From assembly GCA_006503475.1 (NCBI GenBank), contig RSEH01000043.1, positions 1 through 64,000 on the forward strand: DNA of 64,000 bases. The letters are read 5' to 3'. Positions 35,985-45,170 of the stretch are shown here, piece by piece. Numbering within the stretch: the first letter of the stretch is position 1; every line of letters begins with the position of its first letter. Below the pieces are notes generated by a model, which saw only the letters and a program-made list of their open reading frames with translations, did no database searches and was not told the origin of the DNA. Position numbers and translations under genes: made by a program. This DNA is from Stentor roeselii (taxonomy: Eukaryota > Ciliophora > Heterotrichea > Heterotrichida > Stentoridae).

Positions 35985-38900
35985 TCAAGGACTTGATGGA
36001 GATTTGGCTTCGTCAATGGTTTTAATGGGAGGATCTTCTTCACTTTTTACTTCTGGTTCAGAATTTTTACTTTTATGGCTGCTTTCTTTTTCACTTTTAT
36101 TTTCTGGTTCAGAAACTTTACTTTTATGGCTACTTTGTTTTTCACTTTTATTTAATGGTTCAGAATCTTTACTTTTATGAATGCTTTCGTGTTCACTTTT
36201 CTCATCTGGTTCAGAATTTTTTATTTTATGGATGGCTTCGTGTTCAATTTTCAAATCTGGTTCAGGTCCTTTACTTTTATGACTGCTTTCATGCTCACTT
36301 TTCACTTCTGGTTCAGAGCCACTGTCTTTATCGTTGTTTTCATTTAGTTCTTTGCTAGGCTCATTCAAGCTTTTTTCTTTCTTACTAGAATTTTTTTCGC
36401 TAGCTTCTTTGAAACTCTTTTCTTTCTCACTATGATTTTTTTCGCTAGCTTCTTTGAAGCTCTTTTCTTTCTCACTATGATTTTTTTCGCTAGCTTCTTT
36501 AAAACTCTTTTCTTTCTTACTGGAATTTTTTTCGCTAGCTTCTTTGAAAATTTCTTTTTTGCTAGAATTTTTTTCGCTAGCTTCTTTGAAACTTTTTTCT
36601 TTCTCACTAGAATTTTTTTCACTAGCTTCTTTGAAAATTTCTTTTTTGCTAGAATTTTTTTCACTAGGGTCTTTTAAACTCTTCTCTTTATGAGTAGAAT
36701 CTTTATCAATTAACATTTCATGACTTTCTTTCTTGCCACTATTTTTCTTTTCACTTGTTTTTCTGTGACTGGCTTCACCTTTGCTTGAGAGTTTAATACT
36801 CTTCTTGCTTTCAACTTCTTCTCTCGATTCCATACCGATGAACCTTTCACTTGATTGTTTTTCGATCAAATTTTTTTCACTTTTCTCAATTTCTGGAAAT
36901 TTTTCATCGATTGATTCTTCGAGTTTTTCAAGGTTTTTCCTGCTGGACTTGTTGCTAGATTTTTCATGCATCGATTGTTTATCACTTGGCGCTTTTTGAC
37001 TATCAACATTTTTGCTAGATTTTTCATGAATGGAATGTTTTTCACTCGATTGTTTATGACTTTCAACTTCTTTACTTGATTTTTCATGAATTGAATGTTT
37101 TTCACTTGATTGTTTATGACTTTCAACTTCTTTACTTGATTTTTCATGAATTGAATGTTTTTCACTTGGATCTTTGTGACTTTTAACATTTTCACTGGAA
37201 ATACTCTCATCTTTTGATTTTTGTGCAGAATGTTTGGATTCTTTTGAAATGGATTTTTCTTCTTCGTGGTGTTTTTCACTGGTTTTCGATATTTCGCTGT
37301 TTTCAGAATGTTTTTTCTCGAAATTAACTGGTGTTTTTCTTGATTCATCTAATGGAGGATTTTTTATTGATTTTTCTTTTGAGCTAAATTTACTGCTTGT
37401 ATGAGATTTGTTTTTCGGTAGTTCTTGGTGTTTTTCATCACTTGAGCTCTCTTTGTTTTCTTTCTTTTCAGAAGCATCTTTTCTTGATGATTTTTTCGAG
37501 CTATTCTGTTTACTTGATGATTTAACTTGAACTTTACTGCTTTTATGAGAATCTTTTAGATCTGACCGATTCGAAAGATCTTTTTTGCTACTTTTCTTAT
37601 CAGGGCCTGAATTCTGTTTAATACTTTGAATTTTTTCATCATCCATTCTAAAGCTTTCTTTTTCAGATTCATGATCGCTATCTTTTCTTTTGATATCAAC
37701 ATTTTCAAATTTCTGGCTCTTTATTCCCTGTTCCGAGTTTTCTTCAATATCATCATCTTGGTGAACTTCCTGAGACTTTTCATCACTAGAACTCTCAACA
37801 AGTTCCCTTTGATTTTCCGAAATTTTCGACTTTTTACTTTTTTCCTTTACCGAGCTTATCGATTTTTTGGAGCTTTTCTGTGATTTTAAATTTTTTTCAC
37901 TTTCTTGTCGAGAAGAAATGCTTTTTTCTTTTTCTGGTCTGTGAATTTCTTTTGATTCTGAAAAGTCTTTGATTTCAGGATAATCTTTGGAGGAATGATC
38001 AGGGTTCACTTCTTCTTCAGACTCATTTTTCTTCGATTTTTTTGAACTTTTTGGGTTTTTCGAGCTTTTTTCTGAACTTTTCAGTTTTTCTGAACTTTTC
38101 TCTGAATGTTTTTCACTTTCTTCTTCAGAAGACTCGCTTTTTGGTTTTTCTTCTCTGTGAACCTCTCCGATATCTAATGAGTCTTTGAAATGAGGGTGAG
38201 CTTCGGAGGAGTCCTTAGGGTTTACTTCTTCCTCAGACTGATCACTCTTTGATTTTTTAGATATTTCAGATTTTTTTGAGCTTTTTTCACTTTCTTGATC
38301 AGAATATTCACTTTTTCCTTTATCTGACCTCTGAACTTCTTCAATTTCTGAAAAGTCTTTCTTCTGAGGATGATCTTTGGAAGAATGGTCAGGATCAATG
38401 TCTTTAGACTGATCGCTTTTCAATTTTTTAGAACTTTTGGATTTTTCTGAACTTTTCAGTGATTTTGAATGTTTTCCACTATCCTGTTCAGAGGAGTCGC
38501 TTTTAACCTTTTCTGTTCGGTGGACTTCTACAGTTTCTTTAAAGTCTTTGAACTGACTACCACCTTTGGAAGAGTCCATGTTTTTTTCAGAATGATGACT
38601 TTTCGATTTTTTCGAACTTTTCATTTTTTCTGAATGTTTTTCACTTTCTTGTTCAGAAGACTCGCTTTTTTCTTTTTCTGATCTATGAAATTCTTCTATT
38701 TCTGAAAATTCTTTCATCTGAGGATGATCTTTAGAGGAATGATCAGGGTTCACTTCTTCTTCAGACTCATCACTCTTTGATTTTTTTGAGTTTTTTGATT
38801 TTATCGATTTTTTCGAGCTTTTTTCTGAACTTTTCAGTTTTTCTGAACTTTTCTCTAAATTTTTTTCACTTTCTTGCTCAGAAGAGTAGCTTACTTCATT

Positions 38901-40238
38901 TTCTATTTTTTGAACTTTTTCTGTTTCTAAAGAGTCTTTATTCTGAAGACGAGTTTCAGAATAATTTTCAGGGTTAAGGTCTTCCTCAGACTGATCACTC
39001 TTCGATTTTTCCGAGCTTTTCGATTTTTCCGAGCTTTTCGATTTTTCCGAGCTTTTCGATTTTTCCGAGCTTTTCGATTTTTCCGACCCTTTCGATTTTT
39101 CCGACCCTTTCGATTTTTCCGAGCTTTTCTGTGATTTTGAATGTTTTTCACTATCAGAGTCACTTTTTTCTTTATCAATTCTATGAATTTCTGCAGTTTG
39201 TAAAAAGTTTTCAATCCTCGGAGGACCTTTAGAGTAAATTTCAGGGTTAAGGTCTTCTTCAGACTGATCATCAAGGTCTTCACTTTGATGCCTGTTCCTG
39301 AAGACTGGCTGAGTTAAGTTCAGTTGATCACTTTCAAAGCCAGCAGCTTTTTCATCTTCAACGAAAATTTCGCTGTTTTGAACAATGACGTCAGCTCCGA
39401 CGCCAGCTGACTGATTTCCTCTGGAGTCGATGAGGATAAGATCGCCTTCTTCCATTCCAAGCATCCCCGCAAGGATTGAATAGTTTTCTCTTCCGTTCAT
39501 CAATTCAAGAGCTTCTTCTAAACTCAGCTCAAGGCAGTAGCTCTCGGGACTTTCGATGTCAAAGGCGAGGATTGAGACTTGGTTGTCCTTTTTCTGGATT
39601 TCTACTATAAAGTGCTTGTCGCCAACACTCATTCCTTTTTTGAAAACTGTTTGAGGCTTTTTCTTGTTTAGAGGTGATAATTTACGAGGGTTTTTTCCGG
39701 GCGGGTCAGGCAGTCTAATAATCCTTCTCGACCTAGACGAGTTCCTCGTTCTAATTTCATTCTGCCTTTTCGGAACCTCATCATTTCCAAGTGTATACGG
39801 AAACTCACAAATATTCTTAATCCTCTTTTCAGTTGACTTCCTTTCTTCTTCCCATCGATAAACACTATAAGACGGTTGTTTTTCCTGAAGTCTCTTCAAC
39901 AGTGCCTGATTTTCCATAACAATCTGAATATTTTGCCTCTGTCTGGCCTCAGCATTTAAACTTTTCCGTCGGTTGGAAGAAGCAGACCTCTGCGATCGAG
40001 AACTGACGATTTGGGACATCTTTTCAAGCAAAATGCGATTTTCACGTTCAATTTCAGTAAACCGGTCCTCAAGGAGCTGTTCTTTTTTAGGCTTATGCCG
40101 CAATGTGCCATAAGTAATTGGACAAGAAGTATCAACGAGTCCTCTCATGTTTTTCAGCTTCTTCATATGAATCTTTTTGTTGTACTCGTTCCACTTGCTG
40201 GCTAAAATCTTTTTGCCTTCATTTTGACCTCGGAACAT
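35985..40238 (-). CDS. CFAP97/Hemingway-domain protein with giant Ser-Lys-Glu repeat tail
   Basis: A 1417-residue protein. Residues about 10-80 match the CFAP97/Hemingway (KIAA1430) domain: a helix with HMKKLKNMRGLVDTSCP, then KPKKEQLLEDRFTEIEREN and RILLEKMSQI, the signature Lys-Lys...EIE-x-x-N-x-x-LL-x-K-M helix. CFAP97 relatives act in motile cilia and sperm tails. Residues about 200-285 form a small second domain (GDKHFIVEIQKKDNQVSILA... NGRENYSILAGMLGMEEGDL). The remaining 1100 residues are highly charged, made of several nested tandem repeats dominated by S, K and E, detailed separately. Such a tail could be heavily phosphorylated or glutamate-lysine ion-paired and span long distances; that is inference. 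It shares a 45-bp divergent spacer with the gene at 40284. Confidence 0.88.
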   Translation of the reverse strand: MFRGQNEGKKILASKWNEYNKKIHMKKLKNMRGLVDTSCPITYGTLRHKPKKEQLLEDRFTEIERENRILLEKMSQIVSSRSQRSASSNRRKSLNAEARQRQNIQIVMENQALLKRLQEKQPSYSVYRWEEERKSTEKRIKNICEFPYTLGNDEVPKRQNEIRTRNSSRSRRIIRLPDPPGKNPRKLSPLNKKKPQTVFKKGMSVGDKHFIVEIQKKDNQVSILAFDIESPESYCLELSLEEALELMNGRENYSILAGMLGMEEGDLILIDSRGNQSAGVGADVIVQNSEIFVEDEKAAGFESDQLNLTQPVFRNRHQSEDLDDQSEEDLNPEIYSKGPPRIENFLQTAEIHRIDKEKSDSDSEKHSKSQKSSEKSKGSEKSKGSEKSKSSEKSKSSEKSKSSEKSKSSEKSKSDQSEEDLNPENYSETRLQNKDSLETEKVQKIENEVSYSSEQESEKNLEKSSEKLKSSEKSSKKSIKSKNSKKSKSDESEEEVNPDHSSKDHPQMKEFSEIEEFHRSEKEKSESSEQESEKHSEKMKSSKKSKSHHSEKNMDSSKGGSQFKDFKETVEVHRTEKVKSDSSEQDSGKHSKSLKSSEKSKSSKKLKSDQSKDIDPDHSSKDHPQKKDFSEIEEVQRSDKGKSEYSDQESEKSSKKSEISKKSKSDQSEEEVNPKDSSEAHPHFKDSLDIGEVHREEKPKSESSEEESEKHSEKSSEKLKSSEKSSKNPKSSKKSKKNESEEEVNPDHSSKDYPEIKDFSESKEIHRPEKEKSISSRQESEKNLKSQKSSKKSISSVKEKSKKSKISENQRELVESSSDEKSQEVHQDDDIEENSEQGIKSQKFENVDIKRKDSDHESEKESFRMDDEKIQSIKQNSGPDKKSSKKDLSNRSDLKDSHKSSKVQVKSSSKQNSSKKSSRKDASEKKENKESSSDEKHQELPKNKSHTSSKFSSKEKSIKNPPLDESRKTPVNFEKKHSENSEISKTSEKHHEEEKSISKESKHSAQKSKDESISSENVKSHKDPSEKHSIHEKSSKEVESHKQSSEKHSIHEKSSKEVESHKQSSEKHSIHEKSSKNVDSQKAPSDKQSMHEKSSNKSSRKNLEKLEESIDEKFPEIEKSEKNLIEKQSSERFIGMESREEVESKKSIKLSSKGEASHRKTSEKKNSGKKESHEMLIDKDSTHKEKSLKDPSEKNSSKKEIFKEASEKNSSEKEKSFKEASEKNSSKKEIFKEASEKNSSKKEKSFKEASEKNHSEKEKSFKEASEKNHSEKEKSFKEASEKNSSKKEKSLNEPSKELNENNDKDSGSEPEVKSEHESSHKSKGPEPDLKIEHEAIHKIKNSEPDEKSEHESIHKSKDSEPLNKSEKQSSHKSKVSEPENKSEKESSHKSKNSEPEVKSEEDPPIKTIDEAKSPSSP
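36035..36335 (-). repeat. 51-bp coding tandem repeat (17 residues, about six units)
   Basis: Near the C-terminus of the CFAP97 protein, 17-residue units of the type NSEPDEKSEHESIHKSK recur about six times with changes at a few positions. In DNA the phrase ggttcagaa returns every 51 bases. Confidence 0.88.
36365..36670 (-). repeat. 42/45-bp coding tandem repeat (14-15 residues, seven or more units)
   Basis: Units such as KNSSKKEKSFKEASE (15) alternate with a shorter form KNSSKKEIFKEASE (14). The + strand shows ttcgctagcttctttgaa recurring. The antisense strand of this repeat gives a long Phe-rich open frame that is not a gene. Confidence 0.88.
36965..37195 (-). repeat. 60-bp coding tandem repeat (20 residues, about 3.5 units)
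   Basis: Units of HEKSSKEVESHKQSSEKHSI. Two adjacent 60-base copies (37021-37080 and 37081-37140) differ at only a few bases, so expansion is recent compared with the other repeats in this gene. Confidence 0.9.
37850..39270 (-). repeat. Higher-order coding repeat of about 60-75 residues, seven units
   Basis: Each unit starts with an acidic motif like DQSEEEVNPDHSSKDHPQ, continues KDFSEIEEVHRSEKEKS, then ESSEQESEKHSEK and closes with a variable-length run of SSEKSK-type hexapeptides. Seven units can be aligned by eye; unit length varies because the terminal hexapeptide run expands and contracts. Confidence 0.85.
38998..39130 (-). repeat. 18-bp coding microrepeat (SEKSKS hexapeptide)
   Basis: About seven copies of the + strand unit ctttTCgatttttccgag, encoding SEKSKS or SEKSKG, nested at the end of the first higher-order unit. 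Several neighbouring copies are identical, which points to recent slippage. Confidence 0.9.
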
Positions 40239-40283
40239 AATTATTATTAGAAGAATAAATGAATACTTCGCTCATTTTTTACT

Positions 40284-40670
40284 ATGAAGATTCAATTTGA
40301 TGAATCATTTGAAATTTTGAATAGAAATCGGAAACTTCTGCATCAAAGAAGGACTGTTTCGAGTGTTTTAGACCTTTCCAACACCAGCATTCACAACAAA
40401 TCGTTTTCCTCGCAACTGCCTAGCATTTCGGAAGACTTGAATATAGAAATTCAGAAAATCAAAGATGAAGTCAAGGAAAGGTGCCTTCAACAGCAACGAA
40501 GAGAAATCGTTTTCAACTCGATCATAGCAGCTGAATTTGCTTTGCAGACTGAAGACGTTCGAATTGAAGCAGATGAAAAGTTGTTTGAGCCAGAGTCGCC
40601 AAGTAGGTCTTCAAAGGGTTTCTGGCATTACATGCAAAAATGTCTGAAATGTTTAAAATTTGATAAATAA
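40284..40670 (+). CDS. Small hypothetical protein
   Basis: A 128-residue protein with no recognised domain. The N-terminus is basic and Ser-rich, residues about 50-90 form an amphipathic helix (LNIEIQKIKDEVKERCLQQQ), and the end has Trp and Cys residues (GFWHYMQKCLKCLKF). Its ATG is 45 bp from the divergent CFAP97 gene. The clean frame and typical start context suggest a real gene. Confidence 0.68.
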   Translation: MKIQFDESFEILNRNRKLLHQRRTVSSVLDLSNTSIHNKSFSSQLPSISEDLNIEIQKIKDEVKERCLQQQRREIVFNSIIAAEFALQTEDVRIEADEKLFEPESPSRSSKGFWHYMQKCLKCLKFDK

Positions 40671-40729
40671 TTCAATGAATTTTTGAAGTACAAGATTTTT
40701 AAAGTTTGATTTTATAAGACTTATATAAA

Positions 40730-41257
40730 ATGAGTGTTCATGATAACATATTCCACAATTACAAGGATCATAACCCTTTTTGGAGGGCTCGGTCTCCTGC
40801 TTATCTGGAACGAAGAAATCATTTGTTTGTTACTTGGAGACGCAGAGTCCCTGGCATGTTTGCCAAGCTTTCAATGGCGTATATTGTTATGGCTTTCTTG
40901 CTTGGAATGGTCGGGTTCAAGAAAAGTAGAGATCGACGTGGCAGGTTTTTGGAGATTAACTATGAGTTCACTCGAAAAGGACTACCGTTCTTACAAGCTA
41001 TTGAGGATAGACGATACTTGGCTGTTGAGCAGAGGAAAACTTGGATGTTGGATGAACTTTTCAAGGAGAATAGGGAAGAGTATCTTTATTTGAGTAGATT
41101 GTTTCATGATCCAACTATTTGGGCTACTCCGTTTTCTAGGACTGCTCTTTACATGTCAGGCATTGAGAGAAGTTATAAGAGCCAAGGCAGAAGAATTCTC
41201 ACCTACTTCAGAGGCAAGGACGACTACAGTAGAGGAGTTCCTGACGCTCATTATTAA
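40730..41257 (+). CDS. Single-TM protein, possibly mitochondrial
   Basis: A 175-residue protein. A basic stretch (ERRNHLFVTWRRRVPGMFAK) precedes one hydrophobic helix at about residues 46-63 (LSMAYIVMAFLLGMVGFKK), and the remainder is Arg/Tyr/Glu-rich with aromatic clusters (EEYLYLSRLFHDPTIWATPF). Small, basic, one-helix proteins of this sort are common among ciliate-specific mitochondrial respiratory-chain subunits, but no diagnostic motif is present, so this is a guess. It is on the same strand as the preceding small gene, 59 bp away. Confidence 0.72.
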   Translation: MSVHDNIFHNYKDHNPFWRARSPAYLERRNHLFVTWRRRVPGMFAKLSMAYIVMAFLLGMVGFKKSRDRRGRFLEINYEFTRKGLPFLQAIEDRRYLAVEQRKTWMLDELFKENREEYLYLSRLFHDPTIWATPFSRTALYMSGIERSYKSQGRRILTYFRGKDDYSRGVPDAHY

Positions 41258-41498
41258 CTTAGTTTAGTTAGATTCAAAATCAAACATCATTTATGACAAA
41301 GAGTTACAATTTCATCCCTCCATCCTCTTAATCAATTTATGAAAAATCCAAACCAACCTCCATTAATAAAATCCTTCATACCTCTCACATTTCTTTTTCT
41401 AAACATTCCAAACCAATTGAAATATTCGGTATTTTCATATCTTCCATTCAATTACTTTCTGATCTAAAACTTTGAATGAAATTACTTTAATAAAATAG

Positions 41499-42722
41499 AT
41501 GATCATAAACAAAAGCAGTCCAATCCGCACCCCAATGTCGAAAGAGTCTCCTCTCCGAAGACAAAAGCCAGTTTCCCGTAAAATTTTCCGAGCGTCTCAC
41601 AGCATGTCGACGCCGCAACTCGCCAAAGTCGATCAAGAACCTTTGACAAAGCCTCGAAACACGAGTAGTTCAAAGCCTTTAAAGCCATTCACTAAAACCC
41701 CTACCGTGACTTCCAAGTCATTTTCAATAAAACTAGCGTCTTTCGAAAAGGTCCATCTCGACCAGAAGATAAAAACAAGACAATCAACAAAGCTAAGTAA
41801 AAGTTCCAACCCAATTTTCAACGACTTATCAAAAAATAGCATTGATTACACGAGAACCCTCTCGAAAGTCGACATTTCTTGTATTACCAGAACAGGATCA
41901 ATTGACGGAAAGGCGAAACCAGTTAACCAAGACTCTCTTGTCGCTTTAAAAAACTTGGCTGATAAGTCAAACTTTTCATTAGCTGCTGTTTTTGATGGAC
42001 ATGGGCCAGAAGGTCACCATGTTTCTCGTTACCTTGAATTAAATTTCTCTGAAATTTTGAAAGCGAAACTGAAAAAAAGAAATGAAGGGCTGGACTATGA
42101 ACAGCTTTTTAAAGACGTTGTTAGTGAGACTCACTCGAGACTTTTATCCTCGAGTCTTGATTCGACTTACTCGGGAAGTACTTTGATTTCTGTGTTTTTG
42201 AATGGGGATGATTTTACTTGTGTTAGTGTTGGAGACTCCAGGGCAATTTTATGCACTTTTGATGGGGGATGGAATTATAGGCAGTTGAATAAGGAACATA
42301 AACCTGCGGATCATGAGGAGAGGAAAAGGATTGAAAAAGCTGGTGGAAGGGTTGGGTCTATGAAAGATGCTAATGGAAGACCTGTTGGACCCGTTAGAGC
42401 TTGGGGATCTGGACCTAATAGCCCGGGACTTGCTATGAGTAGAACTTTAGGCGATACTTTTGCGAAAGAATTTGGAGTCACTGCAGTTCCGGATATCTTG
42501 ACTGGCACGCTGACCTCAAACGACCGAGCCTTCGTAGTAGCCTCAGATGGTTTGTGGGATGTAGTAAAAAACCAGCAAGTTGTTGAAGTAATAAGCAAGT
42601 TCTGGGAACAAGGAGAAGTAAACTCAGCTGCAGTAGCCTTGCAAAGCATCGCAGTGAAGAATGCGATGAAGCACGGTAGCTACGTTGATGACATATCAAT
42701 AGTAGTCGTATTTCGACAATGA
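41499..42722 (+). CDS. PP2C-family protein phosphatase (PPM)
   Basis: A 407-residue metal-dependent Ser/Thr phosphatase. Residues 1-120 are Ser/Thr/Lys-rich and disordered. The catalytic domain runs from about 128 to the end with the family motifs: NQD (143-145), FDGHGPEGH (165-173), STYSGSTLISV, VSVGDSRAI, HKPADHEERKRIEKAGGRV, LAMSRTLGD, VVASDGLWDV and the closing DDISIVVV. The metal-binding aspartates in DGHG, SDG and DDIS are all there, so it should be active. The protein ends on TGA just after the final strand, which confirms that TGA is a stop in this genome. It lies 18 bp from the convergent coiled-coil gene. Confidence 0.96.
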   Translation: MIINKSSPIRTPMSKESPLRRQKPVSRKIFRASHSMSTPQLAKVDQEPLTKPRNTSSSKPLKPFTKTPTVTSKSFSIKLASFEKVHLDQKIKTRQSTKLSKSSNPIFNDLSKNSIDYTRTLSKVDISCITRTGSIDGKAKPVNQDSLVALKNLADKSNFSLAAVFDGHGPEGHHVSRYLELNFSEILKAKLKKRNEGLDYEQLFKDVVSETHSRLLSSSLDSTYSGSTLISVFLNGDDFTCVSVGDSRAILCTFDGGWNYRQLNKEHKPADHEERKRIEKAGGRVGSMKDANGRPVGPVRAWGSGPNSPGLAMSRTLGDTFAKEFGVTAVPDILTGTLTSNDRAFVVASDGLWDVVKNQQVVEVISKFWEQGEVNSAAVALQSIAVKNAMKHGSYVDDISIVVVFRQ

Positions 42723-42740
42723 ATCTTGTAAAGATAATTA

Positions 42741-43895
42741 TTAAGGAAGGTTAGGATTATGAATAATCATGGATCCATAGTCAGCAAGTGTTGAATCCTT
42801 TTTCAATTCTTGTTCTTTCACAATACGCGGATGTTTTCCAAAGATATAAGGAGAAGAGTCAATGATTTTCCCAGTGATCGGGTCATAAGAAACAGTCCTT
42901 TGCGATTTTTTCGTGAATTTCGGAGGCAAAGGAGAAAAAACCTGTGAAGAAGTTGAGGAACTTTTAAACGGGTTAGGGACTTGATATTCAAAAAGCCGTG
43001 ATTTGTTCTCAGGACTTCGAGACTTGTCGAACCTGTCGTTATTCATTGTTTCTCTTACGTACTTCAGCACATCAAGCTGCTCTTTATACTCGCGAGCTTT
43101 ACTCAGTCTTTCTTGTCGGTCCTGATTTTCCTGTTCTTTCATTATTTTCAGCATTTCCAGTCTTTTAACGATTTCCTTTTCTTTTGACTGTGCCAAGGCT
43201 TTTTTTTTCTGGTTCTGCTCGTTTATCTGGAAGTCAAGACTCATTGAATTAACTTTTCTTCTTTCAAGAAGTTGCTTTTTGTCGAATTTCAGTTTAGAGA
43301 TCTGGTTAAACACCTCAGGACTCGGAATGAACTGATTTTTTGACTCTAACTCTTGACGAATTTTTTTCAGTTCTTCTTCTTTTTCTTGTAATTCACTTCT
43401 GAGCTTGTCGAGTTCGTCTTCTTGAAAAGGTCTCGATGAGCTTAAAGGGTGTTGAGAGTCGAGTCTTACCTTTCGAGGACTTAGAGGACGAGACTCTTGA
43501 ATCACTGGCAAATTGGAATCAGATGGTTTTAAGTTGTTGGTTTTTATGATTTCTCTCGCGTTTATTAGTGACTTGGATAGAGATGGACTTGGCTCGATTA
43601 CTTGGGTCTTGTGAGAATGATCTGGGACTGCGGATTGGGAAAGAATATGACTCATTGGACCGTAGATGTTTGTACGACTTGATTGAGAAAATATTGAAGA
43701 TCTTGAACCTGCTTTACCATCGGCAACACCACAACGAGTTGTGAAGTTTGGATAAAGACGGGAAGATTCAGTGTTTTTTGTTACTTCGAAACGACGTTTT
43801 CCACCTTTTTGATCTAAAAGGGTCTGGGGTAATGTTAATAGATTTTGTTTTGAGTCTTCTAGCGAGAGATTAGGGTCTCTTATGAGAGTGGTCAT
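42741..43895 (-). CDS. Coiled-coil protein, function unknown
   Basis: A 384-residue protein. Residues 1-155 are Ser/Pro/Asn-rich. A coiled coil occupies about 160-285 (LDKLRSELQEKEEELKKIR, then KEKEIVKRLEMLKIMKEQEN). The C-terminus has a YDPITGKIIDSSPYIF segment followed by LADYGSMIIHNP. A similar aspartate/asparagine-Pro-Ile-Thr-Gly turn occurs near the end of several ciliary coiled-coil proteins, but no orthologue can be named. Possibly cytoskeletal. Confidence 0.8.
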   Translation of the reverse strand: MTTLIRDPNLSLEDSKQNLLTLPQTLLDQKGGKRRFEVTKNTESSRLYPNFTTRCGVADGKAGSRSSIFSQSSRTNIYGPMSHILSQSAVPDHSHKTQVIEPSPSLSKSLINAREIIKTNNLKPSDSNLPVIQESRPLSPRKVRLDSQHPLSSSRPFQEDELDKLRSELQEKEEELKKIRQELESKNQFIPSPEVFNQISKLKFDKKQLLERRKVNSMSLDFQINEQNQKKKALAQSKEKEIVKRLEMLKIMKEQENQDRQERLSKAREYKEQLDVLKYVRETMNNDRFDKSRSPENKSRLFEYQVPNPFKSSSTSSQVFSPLPPKFTKKSQRTVSYDPITGKIIDSSPYIFGKHPRIVKEQELKKDSTLADYGSMIIHNPNLP

Positions 43896-45170
43896 TTATT
43901 TGGATTGAAGATTTAGCTTTTTTCATTTTAAGGGAGTTAATAGGATTATTATGGATTTTAGAAAAATTGAAGTAGGGTTATTTTATTGATATTTATGGAA
44001 AGTTTATGGAAGATCTTGATGCTTTCACCTGTTAGAAATTTTAGAATCTGAGCAAAGAGTGTATATGAATTTAATATAGATAGCCAAAGAATTAAATATA
44101 TGAAAAATATGCTAAATTAAATAACTGTCATTTCACCAGTCTTTTAGCGAACGAAAACTCTTATTATTAGATCACTTTTCTAAATATTGTAATCCATAAA
44201 GAATAAATTAACAAAGTGATAAAATACTGTTAATGAATTATACTCAAGAATTTTAGTTAATAAATATATGATTGAAATATTTGAAGCTAAATGGTTAATG
44301 TAAGAGAATAGGATTTATTATGAGATCGTTAGTAATTTACTAATTTACGTATGCAATATAAATTTATGTGATAAATTCATCTGATTCGATTTTTTTATTC
44401 ATCAATCAAAAATCTTTTCAAAAAATTCATCTTACGATGAACTAATACAAAAAAATAAGTGAAAAACTCTACCTATTATTCTAAGATACACGAAAAAAGA
44501 TTCAAGAGGATATAAAGATTGTTTATTATGATAATATAAAAACTAACCTTAATTATCATTTGAATTAAATTCTGATAATACTTTGATTATCACTTTAGAT
44601 AAAAAAATTTTATATTTTCATACTTTTTAGCATTTAAGTTAGACTTGACACTGAAAAATATTTACAATTCAATGATTAAACAATAAAATTATTACAAGAT
44701 TGATATGAATGGTATGAAAACTTCTTGTAAATCTCTTTGATGTTTGATTGTATAAGGCCTAATTATTATATTATTCCCCTTATTTAAAAAAATACAGGAT
44801 TTGAGTTCATAATTCGATAAGATACCTTTTTCAAGTTGTCCTCATATCTAGATGGCCAGAACAACAAATAAAGAGTAGAAAGAATCATTAACAAAATAGA
44901 CTCTCCGATTCAGAGTGGAATGGTATAAAAAATTATGCTTTGCAATTCAAAGCTTTATAGGTTAGGAATAAATCTTTTTAAGTAAGATTAGTACCTCCTT
45001 AAAATTCTAAACAATTCAATACATCAATCTGAAAGTTCTTCAATAAAAACAATTCTCATCAAACTTAAAAAATCTTATCAAAATAAATCTTCCATTACAA
45101 GAAAACTCATAAAAACCCTCAAGTTCAAGTAAAACCAACAGATTCTTAAATAATTAATCTAAACGATTAT
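43896..45170. other. Long AT-rich intergenic region
   Basis: About 1275 bases, the longest gene-free stretch apart from the left end. No ORF over 60 codons, no tRNA-like B box, and no strong repeat was seen. It lies upstream of the - gene at 43895 and downstream of the - gene at 45171. The last 170 bases toward 45170 are A/C-rich. A non-coding RNA cannot be excluded by eye. Confidence 0.55.

Noticed and set aside
36432-36677. Phe-rich antisense frame resembling a hydrophobic repeat protein
   Set aside because: It is the reverse strand of the Lys/Ser/Glu coding repeat in the CFAP97 gene.
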